Position numbers and translations under genes: made by a program. Positions 35,254-43,037 of a stretch of DNA of 64,000 nt are shown piece by piece. The notes below the pieces were generated by a model that saw only the letters and a program-made list of their open reading frames with translations, ran no database searches and was not told the origin of the DNA. Position 1 is the first letter of the stretch; each line of letters begins with the position of its first letter. This stretch comes from Flavobacteriales bacterium UBA5040 (lineage in GTDB: Bacteria > Bacteroidota > Bacteroidia > Flavobacteriales > Weeksellaceae): assembly GCA_002415135.1 (NCBI GenBank), contig DIBY01000016.1:239524-303523 (forward strand). The letters are read 5' to 3'.

Positions 35254-38040
35254 ATGATTACACCCACAGATATTGATATTAAGAAACAACTTTTCGTAAA
35301 AAATGCGCATCTTAATAATCTGAAACATATTGACGTTCTGATTCCTAAAAATAAACTTATCGTTATCACGGGAGTTTCGGGAAGTGGAAAATCGTCGCTC
35401 GCTTTTGACACCATTTATGCCGAAGGACAAAGGCGATATGTCGAAAGTTTGAGTTCGTATGCGCGACAATTTTTAGGAAAATTAGAAAAGCCAAAAGTTG
35501 ATGATATTAAAGGTTTGGCACCTTCGATTGCAATTCAGCAGAAAGTTATTTCCTCCAATCCACGTTCCACTGTTGGAACTTCTACCGAGGTTTACGACTA
35601 TTTAAAATTATTTTTTGCCAGAGTTGGTAGAACTTTCTCACCAGTTTCCGGAAATGAAGTCAAGAAAGATTCGGTAACGGACGTAATTAATTTCATTGAA
35701 AAAAATGAAAATCAGACGTTCCTTTTAAGAATTCCTTTAAAATTTGAAGTTGAGAAATTTACGGAACAGGTCAACACCTTGAAACTTTCCGGTTTTACCA
35801 GATTGGAAGTGAACGGAAATGTGGCTGGAATTGAAGATCTGGAAAGTTTCGGTTTTGTACCGGAAGCAGATATGGAAATTCAATTGGTCATCGACCGTTT
35901 CAGTTATGATGCCGATGAAAGTTTCCTTCAAAGATTAGCAGATTCTATTCAAATGGCTTTTTATGAAGGTCACGGTTATTGCTCTTTAAAAAATATTGAA
36001 ACCGAAAAAATAACTGATTTCTCTAACAAGTTTGAATTGGATGGAATAGAATTCATGGAACCGAATGTTCATTTTTTCAGTTTTAATAATCCTTACGGTG
36101 CTTGTCCGGAGTGTGAAGGTTACGGAAAAGTAATTGGAATTGATGAAGATCTGGTGATTCCTAATAAAAACTTATCCGTTTTCGAAGAAACGGTGGCCAG
36201 TTGGAAAGGCGACAGCATGAGCGAATGGAAAAGAGATTTCATTAAAAAAGCCAAAGACTTTCCTATTCATAAGCCTTATCATCAATTAACGAAAGAGCAG
36301 AAAAACTATTTATGGAAAGGTGATGGCACCAAAACTTTCCCTTCGATTAATAATTTCTTCAAAATGCTGGAGGAAAATTTATACAAGATCCAGTACCGCG
36401 TTATGCTTTCCAGATACCGTGGAAAAACGCTTTGTCCAACTTGTGAAGGTTTGCGTTTGCGTGAGGAAACAAAATGGGTGAAAATCGATGGACACAATAT
36501 TCAGTCGGTGATCGAATTGCCTCTGGATGAATTTTTACCTTTAATAAAATCATTAAAATTAAACGATCACGATGCTGAAATTGCAAAACGTTTACTGTAT
36601 GAAATTACGACGCGTCTCGCTTTTCTAGATAAAGTTGGATTGGGTTATTTAACCATTAACAGGACTTCGAATACCCTTTCCGGTGGGGAAAGTCAAAGGA
36701 TCAATTTGGCAACTTCACTTGGGAGCTCTTTGGTTGGATCCATTTATATTTTAGATGAACCATCGATTGGTTTGCATTCCCGAGATACCGAAAATTTAAT
36801 TGGAGTTTTAAAAAGTCTTCGCGATCTGGGAAATACCGTAATCGTTGTAGAACATGATGAAGACGTTATGAAAGCCGCTGACTATATTATTGATATTGGT
36901 CCGGAAGCGGGTTATCTTGGTGGCGAATTGGTATTTGCCGGACATTTCGACGAATTGGAAAACGCGGATACTTTAACCTCAAAATATCTGACGGGAAGAT
37001 TAGAAATTAAAGTTCCTGAAACCCGTCGTAAACCGAAAGAGTGGATTCACATTCAAGGCGCCCGTCAGAATAATTTAAAAAATATCGATGTTGATATTCC
37101 GCTTGAATGTTTGCTCGTTATTTCCGGAGTTTCCGGAAGTGGAAAATCGACTTTAATGAAAGAGATTTTGACCAATGATATTCAGATTCAACTCGGAATG
37201 GGTGGAAAAAAAGGAGATTACGATTCGGTAGATTTCCCAACCAAACTGATTAAAAATATTGAACTTATCGATCAAAATCCGATCGGTAAATCTTCGCGTT
37301 CAAATCCGGTGACTTATTTAAAAGCGTACGACGATATTCGCGATCTATTCTCGAAACAGAAACTGGCGAAAATGCAAGGTTTAATGCCGAAACACTTCTC
37401 CTTTAATGTTGACGGTGGACGTTGCGATGATTGCAAAGGTGAAGGCGTAATTACGGTCTCCATGCAGTTTATGGCGGATATCGAGTTGGAATGCGAAACC
37501 TGCCACGGAGCGCGTTTTAAAAATGAAATTCTCGAAATTAAATTTGACGAAAAGAATATTTCAGATATTCTCCACATGACTGTTGACGAAGCGTTGGAAT
37601 TCTTTAAAGATAACGAACAACCAAAAATAGTAACGAAACTAAAACCTTTGCAGGAAGTTGGTTTGGGTTATTTACAATTGGGACAAAGCTCTTCTACCCT
37701 TTCTGGCGGTGAAGCGCAAAGAGTAAAACTGGCGTCGTTTTTAGTAAAAGGTGCCACGACCGATAAATCACTGTTCATTTTTGATGAACCTTCGACCGGA
37801 CTGCATTTCCACGATATTAATAAATTATTAAAATCGCTGCAAGCTTTGATTGAATTGGGCCATTCGGTAATTGTAATTGAGCACCAACCCGACATTATTA
37901 AGACCGCCGATTATATTATCGACATCGGTCCAGAAGCTGGAAAATATGGTGGTGAAGTTGTGTTCGCTGGAACGCCGGAAGATTTAGTGAAGAACAAGAA
38001 ATCGCATACAGGGAAATATTTGATTGAGAAACTGAAATGA
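35254..38040 (+). CDS. uvrA: Excinuclease ABC subunit A
   Basis: UvrA finds bulky DNA damage and loads UvrB in nucleotide excision repair. I place the start at the ATG at 35254 (928 residues, MITPTDIDIKKQLFVKNA). The frame is open for 33 more codons upstream, but that stretch contains the promoter box and has no family similarity. Both ABC modules are complete, with Walker A sites GVSGSGKSSLAFDTIYAEGQ and GVSGSGKSTLMKE and signature SGGESQR/SGGEAQR. Zinc-binding CPEC, CPTC, CDDC and CETC pairs are present. The small membrane protein gene overlaps the stop by four bases (ATGA). Confidence 0.97.
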   Translation: MITPTDIDIKKQLFVKNAHLNNLKHIDVLIPKNKLIVITGVSGSGKSSLAFDTIYAEGQRRYVESLSSYARQFLGKLEKPKVDDIKGLAPSIAIQQKVISSNPRSTVGTSTEVYDYLKLFFARVGRTFSPVSGNEVKKDSVTDVINFIEKNENQTFLLRIPLKFEVEKFTEQVNTLKLSGFTRLEVNGNVAGIEDLESFGFVPEADMEIQLVIDRFSYDADESFLQRLADSIQMAFYEGHGYCSLKNIETEKITDFSNKFELDGIEFMEPNVHFFSFNNPYGACPECEGYGKVIGIDEDLVIPNKNLSVFEETVASWKGDSMSEWKRDFIKKAKDFPIHKPYHQLTKEQKNYLWKGDGTKTFPSINNFFKMLEENLYKIQYRVMLSRYRGKTLCPTCEGLRLREETKWVKIDGHNIQSVIELPLDEFLPLIKSLKLNDHDAEIAKRLLYEITTRLAFLDKVGLGYLTINRTSNTLSGGESQRINLATSLGSSLVGSIYILDEPSIGLHSRDTENLIGVLKSLRDLGNTVIVVEHDEDVMKAADYIIDIGPEAGYLGGELVFAGHFDELENADTLTSKYLTGRLEIKVPETRRKPKEWIHIQGARQNNLKNIDVDIPLECLLVISGVSGSGKSTLMKEILTNDIQIQLGMGGKKGDYDSVDFPTKLIKNIELIDQNPIGKSSRSNPVTYLKAYDDIRDLFSKQKLAKMQGLMPKHFSFNVDGGRCDDCKGEGVITVSMQFMADIELECETCHGARFKNEILEIKFDEKNISDILHMTVDEALEFFKDNEQPKIVTKLKPLQEVGLGYLQLGQSSSTLSGGEAQRVKLASFLVKGATTDKSLFIFDEPSTGLHFHDINKLLKSLQALIELGHSVIVIEHQPDIIKTADYIIDIGPEAGKYGGEVVFAGTPEDLVKNKKSHTGKYLIEKLK

Positions 38041-38309
38041 ATTCCAAATTACAGAAACCAGTAATTCATATTATTTTTTATTTATTAGGACTGGGTTTAC
38101 TTTGTTTAGCGGGTAAATTTGCACCGACAAGTTTAGCCGGACCTGGATTGGATTTAGTTGTATTAATTATAATGTTTTTGAGCATTCTTTACTTATTAAT
38201 AATAGTTTGGTTTAAATTAAGAATAACTTTATTACAAAAAATTGTTATTTCATTAATTCATCTAACGGGAATTAGTATTACCGTTTTCATAATAAATATA
38301 CCTCAATAA
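38037..38309 (+). CDS. Small membrane protein, 90 aa
   Basis: A 90-residue protein with three hydrophobic helices (about 10-25, 37-58 and 66-86). It overlaps the uvrA stop by ATGA and so is translationally coupled to it. I do not recognise a family, and no link to excision repair can be read from the sequence. A terminator-like hairpin follows at 38345. Confidence 0.6.
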   Translation: MNSKLQKPVIHIIFYLLGLGLLCLAGKFAPTSLAGPGLDLVVLIIMFLSILYLLIIVWFKLRITLLQKIVISLIHLTGISITVFIINIPQ

Positions 38310-38344
38310 TTTTTTGTTAAAATAAATTCCATTTTAAATAATTG

Positions 38345-38373
38345 AAGCCAGCTATTCGAAGTTGGCTTTATTG
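38345..38373 (+). terminator. Terminator after the uvrA operon
   Basis: AAGCCAGCT (38345-38353) pairs with AGTTGGCTT (38360-38368) with one G-U pair, followed by TATTGTT. It is about 35 bases after the small membrane protein gene. Confidence 0.6.
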
Positions 38374-38394
38374 TTCAATATCTTACCAACTGAA

Positions 38395-38402
38395 TAATTT
38401 TG
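38395..38402 (+). promoter_or_regulatory. -7 promoter box for the photolyase pair
   Basis: TAATTTTG matches TAnnTTTG. A transcript would start near 38407, about 35 bases before the ATA at 38441 and more than 200 bases before the first GTG in frame. Confidence 0.55.
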
Positions 38403-38440
38403 CTTAAATTTCTACTTCCGAAATAGTCGGTCCAATTTAA

Positions 38441-39559
38441 ATAAAAACACTTCCTATCGAATTCCCAACTGACTTTAAATCAATCCAAAATAGAATTACT
38501 GATATCGATCCCATAAAATATGGGATTTCAAGAAATTTCAAAGATGGCGCCGTCACAAAACTTAGTCCCTACATTTCGCGCGGCGTAATTTCAACGCGAG
38601 ACGTTTTTGACCATGTGAAAACTCTAAATTTAGAGTGGTTTGAAGTCGAACGTTTGGTTCAGGAGCTAGCCTGGCGTGATTATTTTCAAAATGTCTGGAA
38701 GCAAAAAGGAGACGAAATCTTTAGCGATCTGAAACAAAATCAGGAACAAGTAGAGAATCACGGAATTCCGTTAGCGATTTTAAAAGGTGAAACTGGAATT
38801 CAAATTTTAGATGACGCCGTAAAAACCCTTTACGAAACAGGTTATCTTCACAATCATTTACGAATGTATCTGGCGTCGGTTTGTTGTAATATTGCGCATT
38901 GTCATTGGTCCGAACCCGCGAAATGGTTGTACAGTAATTTGTTGGACGGCGATCTGGCAAGTAATCATCTCAGTTGGCAATGGGTCGTCGGAAGTTTCTC
39001 CAAAAAGAAATATTTTGCGAATCAGGATAATCTCAATAAATATTTTGGCGGTACTCAAAAGAACACTTTTCTGGATGTGGATTATTCTGCCTTTGAAACT
39101 TTGAAAACTCCAGACATTTTAAAGGAGACAGAAAAATTCGAACTGAAAACCAACTTAGACAGCTTAGAAAATTCACCTTTGGCAAATGAAAAAACGTTGA
39201 TCTACACCTATTATAATTTAGATCCGACTTGGCATCAAACAGAACATTTTCAAAGAGTACTTCTATTGGAACCTTCTTTATTCGAAAAATTTCCTGTTAC
39301 TAAAAAAGTGCTTGATTTCGCCATAGAATTATCTAAAAACATTCCAGATTTAAAAATTTACGTTGCAGAGATTTCAACTTTAAATAAAATGATTTCGACA
39401 GAAAACTTTATTTTTAAAGAACATCCAACCAACGCTCATTTTCAGGGAATTAAGGAAGATCGTTCCTCACTTTCAAACTTAGAAGGAGATTTTCCGTCTT
39501 TCTTTAACTATTGGAAAAAAATAAAAAAGGAACTTCAGCAAGAATTTGAAATGCGGTAA
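38441..39559 (+). CDS. Photolyase/cryptochrome-type FAD-binding protein with a non-standard start
   Basis: The frame from 38441 encodes 372 residues. The FAD-binding domain comes first: LSPYISRGVIST (about residues 42-53), ELAWRDYFQ, ETGIQILDDAV, GYLHNHLRMYLAS, DGDLASNHLSWQWV. A C-terminal region of about 130 residues with an alternating helix-strand pattern follows. This reverses the usual photolyase order. The first ATG/GTG/TTG in frame is the GTG at 38615, which would delete the conserved LSPYISRG segment. The region from the stop at 38438 holds only an ATA at 38441, followed by KTLPIEFPTDF, which reads like a genuine N-terminus. The promoter position fits too. I infer initiation at ATA, or a damaged start codon. 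Nucleotide state or light role is not visible. Confidence 0.7.
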   Translation: MKTLPIEFPTDFKSIQNRITDIDPIKYGISRNFKDGAVTKLSPYISRGVISTRDVFDHVKTLNLEWFEVERLVQELAWRDYFQNVWKQKGDEIFSDLKQNQEQVENHGIPLAILKGETGIQILDDAVKTLYETGYLHNHLRMYLASVCCNIAHCHWSEPAKWLYSNLLDGDLASNHLSWQWVVGSFSKKKYFANQDNLNKYFGGTQKNTFLDVDYSAFETLKTPDILKETEKFELKTNLDSLENSPLANEKTLIYTYYNLDPTWHQTEHFQRVLLLEPSLFEKFPVTKKVLDFAIELSKNIPDLKIYVAEISTLNKMISTENFIFKEHPTNAHFQGIKEDRSSLSNLEGDFPSFFNYWKKIKKELQQEFEMR

Positions 39560-39573
39560 AAAAAGAAATTATT

Positions 39574-41064
39574 ATGTCGAAAACAGTCAATCTAATTTTC
39601 CCGAATCAACTTTTTGAAAATCATCCTTTATTAAAAAATGAAGGTGATTTTTATCTGATTGAAGAGCATTTATTTTTTAAAGAATTCAAATTTCATAAAC
39701 AGAAATTGGCGTTTCATCGCGCTTCCATGAAGTTTTTTCAGACGTATTTGGAAAAGAAAGACGTAAAAGTAATATACATTGAAAGTGGAGATAAATTAGC
39801 GGATATCCGGAATTTTCAGTCCGAAATTGAAAAAAAGAACATCTCTGAGATCAACGTAGTTGCTCCCACCGACGACTGGTTAGAACGTCGTTTGAAAAAA
39901 GTTTGCGAAAATATTAAACTGAATATTCTCGATTCGCCTCAATTCATCAATAATAAAAATGATTTAGCAGACTTCTTTAATCCTGATAAAAAGTTCTATT
40001 TTCAAACTGCTTTTTACAAACAGGAACGAATCCGTCTCAACATTTTGATAACTGAGGACGGAAAACCAGAAGGCAAAAAATGGACGTTCGATGCAGAAAA
40101 CCGCAAGAAATATCCGAAAAACAAAACACCGCCGCCGATTCATTTTCCAGAAATTTCAGACTTTTGGAAAGAAGCCGTCGGTTATACAGAAGCCAACTTT
40201 AAAAATAATCCGGGCGAACTTTCCGCTAATCCACTCTATCCGATTACTCATCAGGAATCTCAAGATTGGCTCGATCAGTTTTTCGATTATCGCTTTCACG
40301 ATTTTGGAATTTACGAAGATTCAATTGTACAGCAAGAAGCTTTTCTTAATCATAGCGCACTTTCTCCGCTTCTCAATTCGGGACTTTTGCAGCCGATCGA
40401 TGTTGTGAATCAAACTTTGATCTTTGCTAAAAAGAATAACATACCGATTAATTCTTTGGAAGGTTTTATCCGCCAAATAATCGGTTGGCGAGAATTTATG
40501 CACGGAATGTATCTTTACAAAGGAAGATTTTCCCGCACCCAAAACTTCTTTAATTTCAAAAGAAAAATCCCCAAAAGTTTTTATGACGGCACGACTGGAA
40601 TTCCGCCTATCGATGAAACTATTAAAAAAGTTTTAAAGAATGCTTATTGCCATCACATCGAGCGACTGATGATTCTCGGAAACTTCATGCTCCTCTGCGA
40701 ATTTGATCCTAAAGAAGTCTATCGCTGGTTTATGGAACTTTTTATCGACGCGTACGATTGGGTGATGGTTCCCAATATTTATGGCATGAGTCAGTTTGCA
40801 GATGGTGGAACATTTGCGACCAAACCCTATTTGAGCGGCTCCAATTATGTTAAAAAAATGAGCGATTATCCTAAGGGAGAATGGGATCAAATTTGGGATG
40901 GTCTTTTTTGGAGTTTCGTGGATAAACAAAAGGAATTTTTCAAAACCAACCCGCGAGTGTCGATGATGTATTATTCCTTACAAAAAATGGATGCTGATAA
41001 AAAAGAACATCACTTCAGGAACGCCCAACAGTTTTTGGAAGGTTTAGATTCTGAGGATCTTTGA
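39574..41064 (+). CDS. Bacterial (6-4) photolyase-like protein lacking the Fe-S cysteines
   Basis: A 496-residue protein of the deoxyribodipyrimidine photolyase-related family (PhrB, FeS-BCP group). The N-terminal DUF523-like/antenna part (LIFPNQLFENHP) and the FAD-binding core (GFIRQIIGWREFMHGMY, HHIERLMILGNFMLL, YGMSQFADGG, KPYLSGSNYVKKMSDY) are well conserved. In characterised members the four cluster ligands are one Cys before the HHI-RLM helix and three in the segment after MSDY. Here these positions read GIPPIDET and PKGEWDQIWDGLFW, with no Cys. The only three Cys in the protein are elsewhere. It follows the FAD-binding protein by 14 bp and is co-transcribed with it. Confidence 0.85.
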   Translation: MSKTVNLIFPNQLFENHPLLKNEGDFYLIEEHLFFKEFKFHKQKLAFHRASMKFFQTYLEKKDVKVIYIESGDKLADIRNFQSEIEKKNISEINVVAPTDDWLERRLKKVCENIKLNILDSPQFINNKNDLADFFNPDKKFYFQTAFYKQERIRLNILITEDGKPEGKKWTFDAENRKKYPKNKTPPPIHFPEISDFWKEAVGYTEANFKNNPGELSANPLYPITHQESQDWLDQFFDYRFHDFGIYEDSIVQQEAFLNHSALSPLLNSGLLQPIDVVNQTLIFAKKNNIPINSLEGFIRQIIGWREFMHGMYLYKGRFSRTQNFFNFKRKIPKSFYDGTTGIPPIDETIKKVLKNAYCHHIERLMILGNFMLLCEFDPKEVYRWFMELFIDAYDWVMVPNIYGMSQFADGGTFATKPYLSGSNYVKKMSDYPKGEWDQIWDGLFWSFVDKQKEFFKTNPRVSMMYYSLQKMDADKKEHHFRNAQQFLEGLDSEDL

Positions 41065-41070
41065 CAGAAT

Positions 41071-41166
41071 AACGGCTCTTTCTTCTAGTCCCGATTGACG
41101 TGGAAATCCTTTTCCCAACACGAAGTGGCGGGAAAAGATTGCAACAGAAAGCGGGCGGAGTCTGGT
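41071..41166 (+). repeat. Intergenic hairpin element, group 1, copy B
   Basis: The element starts AACGGCTCTT like copy A. The core hairpin is CTTTTCCC (41109-41116), loop AACACGAAGTGGC, GGGAAAAG (41130-41137), a perfect 8-bp stem. Copy C has the same loop core and the stem CTTTTGCA/TGCAAAAG, so both arms changed together. CCCG on the left and CGGG on the right can close an outer stem. Confidence 0.65.
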
Positions 41167-41190
41167 AAAGATGCACCCCTATTCTACTTC

Positions 41191-41220
41191 AAAAAAAAGA
41201 ACCAAGTTAAACTTGATTCT
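41191..41220 (-). terminator. Terminator after the M28 peptidase gene
   Basis: AGAACCAAG (41198-41206) pairs with CTTGATTCT (41212-41220) with one mismatch. On the minus strand a run of eight T follows. It lies about 30 bases past the M28 stop. Confidence 0.7.
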
Positions 41221-41248
41221 CTGTAATTATTGGTAATTGAAAATATTT

Positions 41249-42265
41249 TTATTTCCTGTCTTTGTCTACTACAATTCTGTCTTTTCTATTCGCCAATTCC
41301 CACGCTGTGGCAAACACCAACTGCGTCCGTTTTTTCAAAGAGACATAATCTATTTTGTCTGGCGTATCGGTTGGTTTATGGTAATCTTCATGAATTCCGT
41401 CAAAATAAAAAATCACCGGAATTCCGTTTTTTGCAAAGTTGTAATGATCAGAACGATAGTACAAACGGTCTTTATCATTAGGATCATCGTATTTATAGTT
41501 TAATTCTAAGTTGACCGTTTCTTTATTCGCTGTCTCATTAATTTTTTTCAAATCAGTACTCAACATTTCCGACCCAATCACGTACACATAGTCTTTCCCA
41601 CAGTTTCCCGGATCACAGCGACCGATCATGTCGATATTCAAATTAGCGACGGTATTTGCCATTGGGAAAATAGGATTATCAGCGTAATATTTAGAGCCTA
41701 AAAGTCCGTGTTCTTCACCCGTAACGTGTAAAAATAAAATCGAACGTTTCGGTCCGTTTCCAGCTTTCTTCGCCAGTTGAAAGGCTTGAGCCATTTCTAA
41801 CAAAGCCACCGTTCCACTTCCGTCATCATCAGCGCCATTAAAAATTTCACCATTCGACATTCCGACGTGGTCGTAATGCGCAGAAACCACAATGATCTCT
41901 TCCGGTTTTTCTGAACCTTCGATAAATGCTAAAATATTTTCTGATTGCGGTAAGCTTCCTCTTCGTCCATTTAAAGCTTCTTTCGGCACAATCTGATAAT
42001 AAGAACTCATGGATTTCGGATGAGAAACACCCATCTTCTGATATTGTTCAATCAAATATTTTCCAGCTTTTTTCTGACCCTCACTTCCAGTATCCCGACC
42101 TTCCATTTCGTCTGAAGCCACGATGTACAGATGAGTTTTCAATTCATCAGACGTTATCGATTCATAAGATTTCTGAAACGGCGAACCCGAATAAGAAAGA
42201 TTGGCGGCACAACTTTGCAACAACGCAAAAGCCAGCGGAAGTATAAAATACTTAGAATTTTTCAT
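41249..42265 (-). CDS. M28 family metallopeptidase (lipoprotein)
   Basis: A 338-residue protein with a lipoprotein-like signal (LPLAFALLQSC, Cys near residue 19). The M28 di-zinc site is complete: SAHYDHVG (first His and Asp), FNGADDDGSGT (bridging Asp), HVTGEEHGLLGS (catalytic Glu pair), NIDMIGR and a late YRSDHYNFAKNGIP with the last His. It probably acts as an aminopeptidase in the periplasm or at the cell surface. A -7-like box (TATCTTTA, minus strand, 42284-42291) lies 18 bases before the ATG. Confidence 0.88.
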   Translation of the reverse strand: MKNSKYFILPLAFALLQSCAANLSYSGSPFQKSYESITSDELKTHLYIVASDEMEGRDTGSEGQKKAGKYLIEQYQKMGVSHPKSMSSYYQIVPKEALNGRRGSLPQSENILAFIEGSEKPEEIIVVSAHYDHVGMSNGEIFNGADDDGSGTVALLEMAQAFQLAKKAGNGPKRSILFLHVTGEEHGLLGSKYYADNPIFPMANTVANLNIDMIGRCDPGNCGKDYVYVIGSEMLSTDLKKINETANKETVNLELNYKYDDPNDKDRLYYRSDHYNFAKNGIPVIFYFDGIHEDYHKPTDTPDKIDYVSLKKRTQLVFATAWELANRKDRIVVDKDRK

Positions 42266-42624
42266 GTTTAATTTTTTGAAGTTTAAAGATAGTTTTAATT
42301 TTTAAATCGCGGGTTTTCTTTTCTTTCGTTCTCATTCAGATTTTTCATCTTTAATCATAAGCGCTATTTCTGGATTATTGTTTGGGCAGACAATTCTCTC
42401 GTCTTCAGGACGAGATTCCCGCTATTTTTTGCCAACGCTTTTTCCAACACGAAAAAAATGAGCTCCACTCAAGTCGGGCTGCAGATTAGGTTTTTAAATT
42501 TAATAATAGAATGTTTGATCATTGGAGAGTTGTACAAAATGAGGATTCTATGATAGAGAATATGATTTATGAAAATCTGAGTTCACAAAACATCAATTGT
42601 AGCTTAAAATTAGCATCACGCATC
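42266..42624. other. Gap of 359 bp without a gene
   Basis: The gap holds the M28 promoter region, a 7-bp inverted repeat TCTCGTC/GACGAGA near 42397-42415, and group 2 repeat copy D. The remaining 42490-42624 is AT-rich with stops in all frames that I checked by eye. I see nothing else in it. Confidence 0.5.
42414..42480 (-). repeat. Intergenic hairpin element, group 2, copy D
   Basis: On the minus strand it reads GCCCGACTTGAGTGGAGCTC, then ATTTTTT (complement of 42453-42459), a loop, AAAAAAT (complement of 42424-42430) and AGCGGGAATC. The flanks match copy E at 2922-3053 almost base for base, while the stem and loop differ. Confidence 0.6.
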
Positions 42625-42933
42625 TTAAAGCCAGATTTTTTCATCTCTGCAGCGGTCCAAAATATATTTCTTTAAACTTAAAATTACTTCCTGATATTGC
42701 GGCACTTCATACCCGAAACGATCATGTGCCGTTTGTTCTTTTTCCAGATCATTGCATCCTTTTATCACTTCCTGCAGCATATCGAGCATTGCTAATTCTT
42801 TGCTGTTTGATTTTTCAAATTTGAATTCTATAATTTCGGTTTCCAGTTCGTCGCAATATTCCAAAAGTTCGATCACTTCTGGCTCTTGAAGTAAAGAAGA
42901 ATTATTTTTGAAAATTTCCCGTGTAGATTTCAT
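42625..42933 (-). CDS. Hypothetical protein, 102 aa
   Basis: A soluble, mostly helical 102-residue protein rich in Glu and Lys (VIELLEYCDELETEIIEF). I do not recognise a family. It lies downstream of the dnaE-like gene on the same strand after 104 bp, but it has its own -7 box at 42951-42958, so it is probably a separate transcript. Confidence 0.6.
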   Translation of the reverse strand: MKSTREIFKNNSSLLQEPEVIELLEYCDELETEIIEFKFEKSNSKELAMLDMLQEVIKGCNDLEKEQTAHDRFGYEVPQYQEVILSLKKYILDRCRDEKIWL

Positions 42934-42950
42934 TGCATCAAAGTTTTAAA

Positions 42951-42958
42951 CAAATTTA
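42951..42958 (-). promoter_or_regulatory. -7 promoter box for the 102-aa protein gene
   Basis: TAAATTTG on the minus strand matches TAnnTTTG, 17 bases before the ATG at 42933. Confidence 0.5.
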
Positions 42959-43037
42959 AAAATTATCCTCAAAGTCTTTATAAAATAAGAATATTTTTAG
43001 TTATTTCAAGAGGGAAAAAAATTATTACGATATTTTA

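Noticed and set aside
38615..38617. GTG as the start of the photolyase-type FAD protein
   Set aside because: It would remove 58 codons of conserved coding sequence and lies more than 200 bases from the promoter box.
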